Below, one piece after another: positions 43,479 to 52,199 of a DNA stretch of 64,000 nucleotides. Location of the stretch: the NCBI GenBank assembly GCA_023409265.1, contig JAEYHZ010000014.1, forward strand, positions 124,001-188,000, given 5' to 3'. Both the position numbers and the translations under genes were made by a program. Source of the stretch: Bacillota bacterium (GTDB lineage Bacteria > Bacillota > Clostridia > Acetivibrionales > DSM-1351). Position 1 is the first letter of the stretch. Each line of letters starts with the position of its first letter. The notes beneath the pieces are model-generated. The model worked only from the letters and a program-made list of their open reading frames with translations, did no database searches and was not told the DNA's origin.

Positions 43479-44471
43479 TCAGCAGTATTGTGATACGAGT
43501 TTCAAAACTTCACTTTTATCAGGCATGGAGCGAATAGCACCTTTTCTTGTTGTAACTATAGATGCAGCAGCATTTGAAAAAACAAGCATTTCTTCAAGCA
43601 ATTTTTCATTGAAATTTCCAATGCCGTATTCCAGCACATAATTAAGTACACAACCGCAGAAGGTGTCTCCCGCACCAGTTGTATCCACTGCCTTTAGCTG
43701 GCTAAATGTATCTTTTTGAACTATCAAATCTTTGTAAAATGCCTTACTCCCTTTTTTACCCATTGTCACTAAAATCAATTGAATATCGAAATTTTCCTTA
43801 AGATATTTCACACCTTTTTCAATATCCTTAGTATCAGTTACAAATTCAAGTTCTTCTTCCGCAATCTTCAGAATGTCGCTCTGAGTAAGTCCATAAAGGA
43901 TTTGCTCCTTTGCTTCGTTCAATGACCTCCATAGAGGAGGACGCAGATTAGGATCAAAAGAAATTAAAAGACCATTTTTCTTTGCACAATTAATTGCCTT
44001 TTTAGTTGCTTTTCTTACACCCTCATCTGTCATGGATAGTGTGCCGAAGTGAAAGATTTTAGCGTTCTCAATTAGATTTTCATTAACTTCTTCTTCTGAG
44101 AGCATCATATCAGCACCGGGTTTCCTATAAAAAGAGAACTCTCTATCACCATCACCAGTAGTACTTACAAAAGCCAGAGTCGTATTACATCCATTATCCA
44201 TCATCAGGTTAGATGTCCCTATTTTTATCTCTTCCAAAGTATTTTTTAGTATGTTTCCGAACATATCCTGACCAACCTTGCCGATAAAAGCGGTCTTTTT
44301 GCCCAATTTGTTCAGCATTGCCAATACATTGCAGGGTGCTCCGCCAGGGTTTGCTTCAAACATCAGATTTCCCTGATCAGATTTTCCATTAACCGTAAAA
44401 TCAATCAACAGCTCTCCTAATGCCACTACATCCGTTTTGCAATTTAAATCCATTTTACAATTTATATCCAT
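43479..44471 (-). CDS. Fructokinase (PfkB family)
   Basis: 330 aa. Fructokinase phosphorylates fructose at O6. Motifs: VVALGELLIDFTVNG, FEANPGGAPCNVLAMLNKLGKKTAFIGKVGQDMFGN (the GGAPxNVA substrate block), and the ATP/anion-hole motif VDTTGAGDTFCG. The ATG at 44471 has GGGGGTG 6 nt upstream. The N-terminus is an 18-bp tandem duplication, MDINCK MDLNCK, both starting with ATG. It follows the GH32 gene by 25 nt and would use the fructose that GH32 releases. Confidence 0.94.
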   Translation of the reverse strand: MDINCKMDLNCKTDVVALGELLIDFTVNGKSDQGNLMFEANPGGAPCNVLAMLNKLGKKTAFIGKVGQDMFGNILKNTLEEIKIGTSNLMMDNGCNTTLAFVSTTGDGDREFSFYRKPGADMMLSEEEVNENLIENAKIFHFGTLSMTDEGVRKATKKAINCAKKNGLLISFDPNLRPPLWRSLNEAKEQILYGLTQSDILKIAEEELEFVTDTKDIEKGVKYLKENFDIQLILVTMGKKGSKAFYKDLIVQKDTFSQLKAVDTTGAGDTFCGCVLNYVLEYGIGNFNEKLLEEMLVFSNAAASIVTTRKGAIRSMPDKSEVLKLVSQYC

Positions 44472-44496
44472 CTGTACACCCCCTATAAAAACGTAT

Positions 44497-45981
44497 TTAT
44501 TTTGTATCTTTACTCAATCCCCAGGATTTAAAGCTTTTTATCGCAAGAACACCTTCATTTGCAGAGATGTAATTATTGTTTTGATCATTGCCGGCAAACA
44601 CATTGCAGGAATGAACAGTCTGATAGTTGTCAGTAAAAATTTCAATTGAACTCTGATCTGCAAAAACATGAATGTCCAAAAATTCCTTGTTTTTTAATAT
44701 CAAAGGACTTCTTGATATTCCCTTGCTCCAGCCATCTGAGTTATTACGGTCAAATGTCATTTCGGAAGTCTTTAAGTCAAAGGTTATAACCGATTGCTTT
44801 GATTCCGAGCATCTTAAAAGAAGTTGAAATGAACTGCAAGTTGTTTTTTCAAGATCTATCAGCATTTGTAATTCAAATGCAACTCCATCCCCGGCTTTGA
44901 GTTCATATTTGCTTCCGGAAACTGCTATATCCTGTAATTCCTGCTCATTAGAACGAAGTACATTATATTCTTCTACCGGAACAAACATCAGCGTATTATC
45001 ATCACATAACTTAACTTCTCTAATAAGTCCGAAAGCTCCACACCAATTTTCCTTAAAGGAAGGGCCCCAATCTTTCCACCAGGGCATCCAATCCCATGCA
45101 TTTGCCCAACCTGCAATAAGCCTTCTGCCCTTATTATCCTGAAAGGACTGCGGAGCATAAAAGTCAAAACCCCAGTCAATCTCACCACTCGTTGTGTAAT
45201 GGAATTTTCCGGTTTCATAATTCAGATCCCCTACAAGATAAACGGTGGTTCTTTCGTGCAGTCCCATAGGTGAAAACATCAATACAAATTTGTTTCCAAT
45301 TGGATAAAAGTCCGGGCATTCCCACATGTATCCCAATTCTCCGCGGCTTTCAGCAAGAACGTTGAAAAACTCCCAGTTTTTCAGATCCTTCGACCTGTAT
45401 AAAAGCGCCTTAGCAAGGTTATCCTTCTTAGCTCCGCATACCAGATAAAAGTATTCTCCGTGCTTCCACACCTTTGGGTCTCTGAAGTTTCCTTCTTCAT
45501 AACCTTCAGGTGCTTTGATGATTGGGTTATTTTCATATTTTATGAAGTTTACCCCATCTTCGCTCCACGCAAGGCATTGGGTCTGTATAAAACCATCCCC
45601 GTAATTTGTAGTACCGGTATAAATAAGATATAGCTTTCCTTCATGCTCAATGGCACTTCCTGAGAAGCATCCTCCCCTGTCATGCTCATCATAAGGCTCG
45701 CTTGGAGCAAGCGCAATGGGCAGGTACTCCCAATTGACCAAATCGCTGCTTACTGCATGGCCCCAGTGCATTGCTCCCCAAAAAGAGTCGTAGGGGTTAT
45801 ACTGGTAAAAGAAATGATACCGGTTATTAAAGAAAATCAAACCGTTAGGATCATTAATCCAACCCTCCTCAGCCATAAAGTGATATCTTTGCCTCATTTT
45901 CGCATCTTTTATTAAAGGCTTCTTCTTCTCGATTTCCACCTGTGCCTTTTTTATATTCTCAATATGTTTATTTATTGACAT
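44497..45981 (-). CDS. GH32 beta-fructosidase (sucrose-6-phosphate hydrolase / invertase type)
   Basis: 494 aa without a signal peptide. GH32 catalytic blocks are complete: WINDPNGLIFF (nucleophile Asp), FRDPKVW (transition-state Asp) and ECPDFY (acid/base Glu), with WGHAVSSDLVNWEYLPIALAP and FSGSAI. A beta-sandwich domain follows. It removes terminal fructose from sucrose, sucrose phosphate, inulobiose or fructo-oligosaccharides in the cytoplasm. Because the locus has an ABC importer rather than a PTS, an unphosphorylated substrate is likely. AGGAGG lies before the ATG. A terminator-like stem separates it from the GH172 gene. Confidence 0.95.
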   Translation of the reverse strand: MSINKHIENIKKAQVEIEKKKPLIKDAKMRQRYHFMAEEGWINDPNGLIFFNNRYHFFYQYNPYDSFWGAMHWGHAVSSDLVNWEYLPIALAPSEPYDEHDRGGCFSGSAIEHEGKLYLIYTGTTNYGDGFIQTQCLAWSEDGVNFIKYENNPIIKAPEGYEEGNFRDPKVWKHGEYFYLVCGAKKDNLAKALLYRSKDLKNWEFFNVLAESRGELGYMWECPDFYPIGNKFVLMFSPMGLHERTTVYLVGDLNYETGKFHYTTSGEIDWGFDFYAPQSFQDNKGRRLIAGWANAWDWMPWWKDWGPSFKENWCGAFGLIREVKLCDDNTLMFVPVEEYNVLRSNEQELQDIAVSGSKYELKAGDGVAFELQMLIDLEKTTCSSFQLLLRCSESKQSVITFDLKTSEMTFDRNNSDGWSKGISRSPLILKNKEFLDIHVFADQSSIEIFTDNYQTVHSCNVFAGNDQNNNYISANEGVLAIKSFKSWGLSKDTK

Positions 45982-46068
45982 AATCTGACCTCCTTAGAAA
46001 AAAATCGCATGATTAATAAACTTCCAAACAAACTATATTATCTAAAATAATGGAAGTTAACTGTTAAT

Positions 46069-46126
46069 AAAAAAGATCTGAAGCCAAATATAATATTTTT
46101 ATAGAAGAACTTCAAATCTCTTTTTT
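46069..46126 (-). terminator. Stem-loop between GH172 and GH32 genes
   Basis: AAAAAAGATCTGAAG (46069-46083) pairs imperfectly with CTTCAAATCTCTTTTTT (46110-46126). On the minus mRNA strand the stem ends in CTTCAGATCTTTTTT, as in an intrinsic terminator. It probably reduces read-through from GH172 into GH32. Confidence 0.6.
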
Positions 46127-46171
46127 AATAACTAGGTTATAAAATAAGAGGCATAAATAATTTTCTATTTA

Positions 46172-47512
46172 TTAATACAGGTCTCTTAATTTTTTTGCAA
46201 ATTCGGTATTTAATTTAGATTCACGCCTTGCCTTGCTTTCTTTGATTCTGAACTGTTCTTCGCGAGCAGGTTTATACTCTTCCCAACGCTTGCTGTAGCT
46301 CTCATGTGCTTTTTTCATTTCTTCGTTCAATTCAACTTTTGGAAGTTTTCTCTCTGGAAGCACAGGAACAACAGGAAGCCTTTCCTCAACAGGCTGAATC
46401 GATAGAACCTTCGATGTCGGCAGAGTCTGGTACCAGTATGCTGTGGAGCTCCAGTCATCAGATAAATGGTTTGCGTGACCATGCTCTATAGTAACCTTCA
46501 GACTCTTCTCAAACCTAACAGGATCTGTCAAATGGAATCTATAGGATACCTGGAATCCATCAGTGTCTCCTTCATGAACAATTGTACCAAAAAACGGGAA
46601 AGCATTTCTTTGCATGCCCCATGCGTGGTTGAAGTAATCTTCAGTTCCCGTTCCGTTCAGACTTGGATACTCTTCTCCATCGATAAAGAACATGTCATTA
46701 CCCTCGCCCCACCAGCTTCCCTGGAAATGCTTTACTGTAAGGTTACAGCCAACATAATGTCCTGTCCCTTCAGTCTCGAGAACAACATAGTTTCCTTCAC
46801 CTTTTAAATTTGATACTCCATTAACTTCGGGTGAGTTAACCTGTATTCCGGGCGCCCAGCCGTCACATGGATTTTCTCTTCTCCAGGAGGCATGGAAGTA
46901 AGCGGTATCCTGATCCAATGGCTCTTTGTACATTTCATAATCAATGTTGAAATATAAAATAAATGGAAGTTCATTCTCATTAATGATCTCGATCTTTGCC
47001 TTCTTATTAAAAGGCATAGGGAAATAGCAGGATACTGAACAGGGAGCCCCGTATCTGCCCGCTTCTTCAGGTTTTAATGAAACATTGAACGGAAGGGATG
47101 AGAAGTTTCCCGGATAAGAGTTTCCTATACAGAAGAAGTCTCCAAATGGCACCAAAACACTTGGAGTATTCTGGTCGTCCCAGGTAATTTTTATTAAAGC
47201 TTTCCTATAGTAAAATGGGTCATAGTCATCCCATATAACTCCCAGTGCTGGATGAATTTCCATAACCGGTGCTGCAGTTGCATTTAATTTAGGATCCAAT
47301 ATACTTGGTGCCTTTACCTTACGGCATGATGATGTCATCCACATATGCGTTATACATCCCGGTCCTTCAATTTCACCCAGCGTGATGCTTTCCCCTGCAG
47401 GGATTTCCCAGTAATCCTGATTGCGGCCGCTTTGATCCCAGCTGGCCAATCTTCCGTTTCTTGCTTTTTTTACTTTTGTTAAATCACTAAACATTCCTGA
47501 TATATTACTCAT
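46172..47512 (-). CDS. GH172 (DUF2961) glycoside hydrolase
   Basis: 446 aa with no signal peptide. The DUF2961 family, now GH172, includes an alpha-D-fructofuranosidase acting on difructose dianhydride I and alpha-D-arabinofuranosidases. Family blocks here: NISGMFSDLTKVKKARNGRLASWD at the start, GPGCITHMWMT, DPFYYRKALIKITWDDQNTPSVLVPFGDFFCIG, ARYGAPCSVSCYFPMPFNKKA-like segment, and SLNGTGTEDYFNHAWG with the conserved Glu-Asp. It lies between the ABC permeases and GH32, so a fructofuranose substrate such as difructose anhydride is likely. AAGGAGA lies before the ATG. Confidence 0.92.
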   Translation of the reverse strand: MSNISGMFSDLTKVKKARNGRLASWDQSGRNQDYWEIPAGESITLGEIEGPGCITHMWMTSSCRKVKAPSILDPKLNATAAPVMEIHPALGVIWDDYDPFYYRKALIKITWDDQNTPSVLVPFGDFFCIGNSYPGNFSSLPFNVSLKPEEAGRYGAPCSVSCYFPMPFNKKAKIEIINENELPFILYFNIDYEMYKEPLDQDTAYFHASWRRENPCDGWAPGIQVNSPEVNGVSNLKGEGNYVVLETEGTGHYVGCNLTVKHFQGSWWGEGNDMFFIDGEEYPSLNGTGTEDYFNHAWGMQRNAFPFFGTIVHEGDTDGFQVSYRFHLTDPVRFEKSLKVTIEHGHANHLSDDWSSTAYWYQTLPTSKVLSIQPVEERLPVVPVLPERKLPKVELNEEMKKAHESYSKRWEEYKPAREEQFRIKESKARRESKLNTEFAKKLRDLY

Positions 47513-47535
47513 TTCTTAGTCTCCTTTTTAGTAAG

Positions 47536-48384
47536 TTAGCCTTTAACTGCACCAGCAGTTACACCATCTACAATATTTTTCTGGAATATTGTGTAAAATA
47601 TGAGTTGTGGGATGATCATCATTATGCTGGAAGCAATTATTCCGGCATAATCGATGTTGTATTTTCCTTTAAAGAAGGATGCTCCTAAAGATAGTGTGAA
47701 GTTTTTTGTGTCGTGAAGAATAATTGATGCAAATGGGAACTCATTCCATATATACAAAACATTAAATATTACAACAGTCGCAATTACAGGCTTAGCCATA
47801 GGCACTATAACTCGGGTGATTAACTGAAATAAATTGCATCCGTCTATAACCGAGGCCTCATCTATTTCACCTGGCAGCGCTTTTAAATACGCTACGAACA
47901 GTAATGTGTTAAAAGAAATGGAGCTTGCAATGTAAGGCAGTATTAATCCTAACTTCTCTTTCAAATGTAAAATTGTATTGATTTTATAAACCGGAAACAA
48001 TAATATAAACGGGGAAATGGTCAAGCCGATTATTAAAAACCCGTAAATGAGTTTTTTCAAATCATTGGAAAGGACCATTCTCGCAAGCACAAACGAGCTT
48101 GAAAAAGTAACGACCAATTCTATAGCAATTGTAATCAGCACAATAAAGAATGTGTTTTTATAAAGCTGCAGGAAATCCAACGTATTAAATGCCCTCACAT
48201 AATTGTCAAAATTCCAGTTTGAAGGAATACTCAGGGGGTTGTTAAAAATCTCGGCATTTGATTTAAAGGATAGTAACAGCATCCATAAAAATGGAATAAT
48301 TACTGCAAGTGTTGTAACCAACATAATAATATATTGAATAATTTTCGTAGTGGATTTCGATCTTTCTTTCATTATAATTGACAT
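47536..48384 (-). CDS. MalG/AraQ-type carbohydrate ABC permease
   Basis: About 282 aa from the ATG at 48384, which has AAGGGGG 7 nt upstream. An ATG at 48402 overlaps the upstream stop as ATGA and is a possible coupled start. Six membrane segments; the EAA loop is LPGEIDEASVIDGCNLFQLITRVIVPMAKPVIATVVIF, and the C-terminus KNIVDGVTAGAVKG is standard for CUT1 permeases. It partners the permease encoded just upstream. No ATPase gene is present, so a shared MsmK-like ATPase is expected. Confidence 0.93.
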   Translation of the reverse strand: MSIIMKERSKSTTKIIQYIIMLVTTLAVIIPFLWMLLLSFKSNAEIFNNPLSIPSNWNFDNYVRAFNTLDFLQLYKNTFFIVLITIAIELVVTFSSSFVLARMVLSNDLKKLIYGFLIIGLTISPFILLFPVYKINTILHLKEKLGLILPYIASSISFNTLLFVAYLKALPGEIDEASVIDGCNLFQLITRVIVPMAKPVIATVVIFNVLYIWNEFPFASIILHDTKNFTLSLGASFFKGKYNIDYAGIIASSIMMIIPQLIFYTIFQKNIVDGVTAGAVKG

Positions 48385-48398
48385 TACCAATCCCCCTT

Positions 48399-49268
48399 TC
48401 ATTCCCTGGTACTTGTAATTTTAGAATATATTCCTGTGATGATTAGAGACAATATAAATGTAACAGTTGCTATAGACATTCCATAGCCATACTCACCATT
48501 TGAAAAGGTTTTTGAATAGCTGTAGGTAACCAGTGTTTCAGACAAATGATTCGGCCCTCCATTGGTTAACTGCTGTACAACTTCAAATATCTTAAAGGTA
48601 CCTGTTATGATTAGAATAGAAACTGTGGAAATAGTTGGTCTCATATGCGGAATTGTAATATAAAACAATCTTTGAACTGCATTTGCCCCGTCTACTTCCG
48701 AGGCTTCGAAAATCTCTTCGGGAATCATTTTTAGCCCGGCAATAAAGATTGTAGCCAAATAGCCCAACTGCTGCCAGAAGTATATGAATGCCACTGAATA
48801 GGGGGTCAGTGTCTCCCCCCCTATCCACTGCTGTTGAAAACTGCCTAGCCCTATCATGTTAAGAAAAGAGTTTACCAAACCGACTTTCGGATCAAATATG
48901 AATACCCATATGATTCCCACAATAATTGGTGCAATAATTGCCGGTGAAAAAATAAACGCTTTAGCTACACCACTGAACTCCAGCTTGGCATTTAAAAGCA
49001 ATGCCACCGCAAAGGATACAACCATTAACAGAATAAAGGCTACTACAAATATGATAAATGTGTTTTTCAAGGAAACTAAAAATGTAGCATCTTTAAAAAG
49101 TCTTATATAATTATCAAAACCATTATATTTCGCTTTCCCTATCCCGGAATATTTCGTAAAGCTGTACCCTACTGCAACTCCAATAGGAGCAATCATATAA
49201 ACGATATATATCAACAGGGTTGGCGCTAACATCAGTGCTATAGATCTCTTCTTGCTGAGCCAATACAT
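48399..49268 (-). CDS. MalF/UgpA-type carbohydrate ABC permease
   Basis: 289 aa with six membrane segments. The EAA loop is EEIFEASEVDGANAVQRLFYITIPHMRPTISTVSILIITGTFKIFEVV; the N-terminus ALMLAPTLLIYIVYMIAPIGVAVGYSFTKYSG is typical of CUT1 MalF-like permeases. AAGGAGG lies before the ATG. It follows the binding-protein gene by 21 nt. Confidence 0.93.
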   Translation of the reverse strand: MYWLSKKRSIALMLAPTLLIYIVYMIAPIGVAVGYSFTKYSGIGKAKYNGFDNYIRLFKDATFLVSLKNTFIIFVVAFILLMVVSFAVALLLNAKLEFSGVAKAFIFSPAIIAPIIVGIIWVFIFDPKVGLVNSFLNMIGLGSFQQQWIGGETLTPYSVAFIYFWQQLGYLATIFIAGLKMIPEEIFEASEVDGANAVQRLFYITIPHMRPTISTVSILIITGTFKIFEVVQQLTNGGPNHLSETLVTYSYSKTFSNGEYGYGMSIATVTFILSLIITGIYSKITSTRE

Positions 49269-49289
49269 TTTAGTTCCTCCTTGGTATAA

Positions 49290-50627
49290 TTACTGCTGAC
49301 CTAATATATCATCAATTTTCTTCAATGCTTCCTCAGGCTTATATGTTCCGATCATGGTTCCATACATTGAATCGTATAGCTGTGCCTGTACAGCTTCTTT
49401 AAGTACCAAGTCAGGCTGCGCTTTAGGGCTTGTCCAGGACTGATCCTCCAATGCCTTTACAATTGCAGCAAATGCAGGTTTTTTAGACAAATCCAGATCT
49501 ACCTGATAATTTGTAGCAGGAATTATTGATCCTTCATAAGAAATCTTGGCAGCATCCTGTCCATAGTAATAAGCAAGGAACTTAAAAACCGCGGTTTTCT
49601 TTGCTTCATCATTCCCCACTGCCTTGCTTACACAAAGTGGAGCCGAGGAAACTTTCATCTTTACTGTCTGTTTCTTGTCTGTATCAGAGAAAGTAGGTCC
49701 CCACCAGAAGCCTGTCTTATCTCCCAGAGTTGTGTCCAATGCACCAGCATCCCACATTCCTGAATCAAACATTGCTGACTTTCCTGCTATAAACTCTTCT
49801 TTTGCCTGGAAGTAGGTTAATGTTGCAGCATTACTTGGGAATGCTCCCTTCTTCCCAAGTTCAGAAAGCTTTTCAAAGTATTTTAAAAACTCAGGATTGT
49901 TGAATTTCTCTTTTCCTGCGAGTATGTCATCTATTTTGTCAAAATATCCGTATCTTTCAAAGGCAATTAAGAATGCCCAAACGCTATAGGTATCTTTAGC
50001 ACCCTTTGAAATAGGAACGATACCGCTCTCCTTTAAGGTTTTAACTGCTTCAAGAAGTTTTTCATATGTGGTCCCGTTTGTCGGTTCTTCTATACCAAAT
50101 TTCTTAAATATATCTTTGTTGTACCAGATACCTGTTACAAGTGCCTGATATGGCAGCCCGTATTGCACTCCATTAGCCATTGAAGCTTCCTTCATATTAT
50201 CAGGTATTGCTTTTGCAACATCAGGATTGGCTTTAAGAAAATCATTTAAATCAAGTAATAGTCCTGCATCACTTAATTCAGGCGCTACGCTCGAGTCCAT
50301 CCAGAACACGTCAGGAAGTTCGTTTGATTGGGCGGCCATCTTCATTTTTTTAACATGTTCATCTTTATCATTACCTTGAATTTCTATTTTAACATCGGGA
50401 TTAGCCTCCATAAATTTCTGGACAATATTGTACGTTACCGGTTCCTGATCCTTTGTATTTGCCACATGCATCCCCAAAGTAATTTTAGTTTCTGCAGGCT
50501 TCGAAGATGATTCTGACGTAACTTCAGAGCCAGTACTTTGTGTCGATTCCGTTGAACCACACCCTACAAACACTGACGCCATAATTGATGTTGCTAAAAG
50601 AACTGATATCAATTTTTTCATTTTCAT
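49290..50627 (-). CDS. Sugar-binding lipoprotein of the fructan-type ABC importer
   Basis: 445 aa. Signal peptide with lipobox SVFVGC, a Ser/Thr/Glu-rich linker, then a family 1 solute-binding fold (ITLGMHVANTKDQEPVTYNIVQKFMEANPDVKIEIQ; YGLPYQALVTGIWYNKDIFKKFGIEEPTNGTTYEKLLEAVKTLKESG; AMFDSGMWDAGAL). AAGGGGG lies before the ATG. It is the first gene of the operon, behind a consensus promoter with LacI-type operators. Ligand by context: fructo-oligosaccharide or difructose anhydride. Confidence 0.93.
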   Translation of the reverse strand: MKMKKLISVLLATSIMASVFVGCGSTESTQSTGSEVTSESSSKPAETKITLGMHVANTKDQEPVTYNIVQKFMEANPDVKIEIQGNDKDEHVKKMKMAAQSNELPDVFWMDSSVAPELSDAGLLLDLNDFLKANPDVAKAIPDNMKEASMANGVQYGLPYQALVTGIWYNKDIFKKFGIEEPTNGTTYEKLLEAVKTLKESGIVPISKGAKDTYSVWAFLIAFERYGYFDKIDDILAGKEKFNNPEFLKYFEKLSELGKKGAFPSNAATLTYFQAKEEFIAGKSAMFDSGMWDAGALDTTLGDKTGFWWGPTFSDTDKKQTVKMKVSSAPLCVSKAVGNDEAKKTAVFKFLAYYYGQDAAKISYEGSIIPATNYQVDLDLSKKPAFAAIVKALEDQSWTSPKAQPDLVLKEAVQAQLYDSMYGTMIGTYKPEEALKKIDDILGQQ

Positions 50628-50727
50628 ATTTCCCCCTTAAATAGAAAATAATATAGAAAACACATTTTACTATTCTTTCCATCCGTACATATTATATGAA
50701 TGGAATATTTAATAACATCTAAGTGTC

Positions 50728-50735
50728 AACCGGTT
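50728..50735. promoter_or_regulatory. LacI-type operator 1 (AACCGGTT) in the leader
   Basis: AACCGGTT palindrome within TGTCAACCGGTTATTA (50724-50739), about 100 bp upstream of the binding-protein ATG. Identical core to the sites at 50870 and 52087. Confidence 0.72.
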
Positions 50736-50869
50736 ATTACATTTTTGTATAACAGGACCATACTTTTTAGAATGGTTATTCATTGTACATTATGAATATA
50801 TTTTCACTCTCCCTCCTCCACAAATCGGTTAAATCGTACAATTTTACAACCAAATTCCTACAGTATGTC

Positions 50870-50877
50870 AACCGGTT
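50870..50877. promoter_or_regulatory. LacI-type operator 2 (AACCGGTT) near the transcription start
   Basis: AACCGGTT within TATGTCAACCGGTTAGTA. It lies just downstream of the predicted start of transcription of the transporter operon, where a bound repressor blocks initiation or escape. Confidence 0.75.
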
Positions 50878-50888
50878 AGTATAATCAT

Positions 50889-50917
50889 ATTATAAACGTA
50901 CTCTTATTTTATGTCAA
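50889..50917 (-). promoter_or_regulatory. Consensus sigma-A promoter of the fructan-type operon
   Basis: On the minus strand TTGACA (50917-50912), exactly 17 bp, then TATAAT (50894-50889): a perfect consensus promoter. Operator 3 overlaps its -35 box and operator 2 lies just downstream, so strong basal promoter strength is matched by tight repression. Confidence 0.8.
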
Positions 50918-50923
50918 GCGGTT
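50916..50923. promoter_or_regulatory. LacI-type operator 3 (AAGCGGTT) overlapping the -35 box
   Basis: AAGCGGTT within ATGTCAAGCGGTTATCAT, one base off the palindrome of the other sites. It overlaps the -35 hexamer of the operon promoter. Confidence 0.7.
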
Positions 50924-50966
50924 ATCATGTTTTTTTAACTTCTCAAATATTTTTCATTTGAATAAA

Positions 50967-51008
50967 AAAACCGGAGCAAAGTACCTTTTTTTTACTTTGT
51001 CCGGTTTT
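50967..51008 (-). terminator. Intrinsic terminator of the LacI-family gene
   Basis: AAAACCGGAGCAAAGTA (50967-50983) pairs with TACTTTGTCCGGTTTT (50993-51008) with one bulged base. On the minus strand the stem is followed by TTTTTTTATT. It lies 30 nt after the regulator stop. Confidence 0.85.
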
Positions 51009-51036
51009 CTTATTTGCATTTATATTATTTAATGTA

Positions 51037-52026
51037 TTATCTGATTGTACTTTGACCTGGCGCAAGTGTCACAGGGTGAACTATAACGTTACTCTCCAAA
51101 GTCTCTCCATTGATAAGCTTTATTACGTTTTCTACAATGGACGATGCCAGTAATTCTATGGGTTGTCTGATGGTTGTTATCTGAGGATTGTAAAGGCTTG
51201 CAATATAAGTACCATCATAGCCTATTACCTTAATTTGTTCAGGTATTTTATAATTTAAATCAACAGCTCTTTTAATGAATTTTGCCGCAATAAGATCTAC
51301 TGAGAAAAATCCATCAACAGCATCACTGCCTGTCAATATCTGATCTATTACAGTATCATAATTTGCAATATCAAATTCCAGTTTTTTTAACTCGATGGTT
51401 CTACAACTTATTCCATGAGACTTCATTTCCTCTTCAAATGAAAAATGCCGCTGGTGTGAAGGTGTACTCACCTGCATATCACCCATTATTTGAACAACGT
51501 TTTTACAGCCATTTGCAATAAGACATTTAGCAGCCATTTTCCCTCCCATTCTGTGATCTGACATGACCGATAATATGGTCTCACCGAAATTCATGTCAAG
51601 TGAAACTATGGGAAGTTTCAGCTTAAGATATTCATCAATCTTTAAAGTGTGGCTGCCTATTATAATTGCGTCAACTTGATTTTGTTTAAGCATATTGATA
51701 TAATCGCGTTCTCTGTTACTTTTACCTATGGTATTGCAAAGCAACAACTTATAATTTTTTTCATACAACAATGTTTCTATATTTTTTGTCAGTTCACAAA
51801 AAAAAGGATGGCTTACATCCGGGATTACAAGTCCAATAACATCGGATTTTTGCCTGAACAAACTTCTGGCAAGCTGATTAGGTGTATAATTAAGCTCCTC
51901 AATAGCATCGTAAACTTTTTGATATGTCTCTTCCGATATATATCCTCTTTTATTTAATACTCTCGATACCGTAGTTACTGAAACTCCTGCTTTTTCCGCA
52001 ACATCTTTAATTCCCACTGAAGTCAT
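51037..52026 (-). CDS. LacI-family repressor of the fructan-type operon
   Basis: 329 aa. N-terminal helix-turn-helix VGIKDVAEKAGVSVTTVSRVLNKRGYISEETYQKV with hinge NYTPNQLARSLFRQKSDVIGLV, then a sugar-sensing domain (VIGYDGTYIASLYNPQITTIRQPIELLA). GAGAGGTG lies before the ATG. Its own promoter and the operon downstream carry the same AACCGGTT operator, so it probably represses both and is released by an imported sugar. It is a separate transcription unit with its own terminator. Confidence 0.93.
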   Translation of the reverse strand: MTSVGIKDVAEKAGVSVTTVSRVLNKRGYISEETYQKVYDAIEELNYTPNQLARSLFRQKSDVIGLVIPDVSHPFFCELTKNIETLLYEKNYKLLLCNTIGKSNRERDYINMLKQNQVDAIIIGSHTLKIDEYLKLKLPIVSLDMNFGETILSVMSDHRMGGKMAAKCLIANGCKNVVQIMGDMQVSTPSHQRHFSFEEEMKSHGISCRTIELKKLEFDIANYDTVIDQILTGSDAVDGFFSVDLIAAKFIKRAVDLNYKIPEQIKVIGYDGTYIASLYNPQITTIRQPIELLASSIVENVIKLINGETLESNVIVHPVTLAPGQSTIR

Positions 52027-52059
52027 AAACAGTTAACACCTCTCCCCTATTATGTTTAA

Positions 52060-52094
52060 AGTATAATCCAATACTTATACTATGTCAACCGGTT
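52060..52094 (-). promoter_or_regulatory. Autoregulated promoter of the LacI-family gene
   Basis: On the minus strand TTGACA (52088-52083), 17 bp, TATACT (52065-52060). The operator AACCGGTT (52087-52094) overlaps the -35 box. This is the fourth site of the same type and implies autorepression. Confidence 0.78.
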
Positions 52095-52141
52095 AATATA
52101 CAATGGCACAACCAGAGTTTCTCGGGTAGTTTTTAACAAAC

Positions 52142-52186
52142 AAGAGGGCTACCTCAGAATAAGTATTATTCTGAGGTAGCCCTCTT
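52142..52186 (-). terminator. Terminator of the RbsBCA-type operon
   Basis: A perfect 21-bp stem (core AGAGGGCTACCTCAGAATAA, arms 52142-52162 and 52166-52186) with a 3-nt loop. U-rich sequence follows on both strands. It lies 14 nt after the stop of the binding-protein gene at 52200. Confidence 0.88.
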
Positions 52187-52199
52187 TTGCATAATTTAA

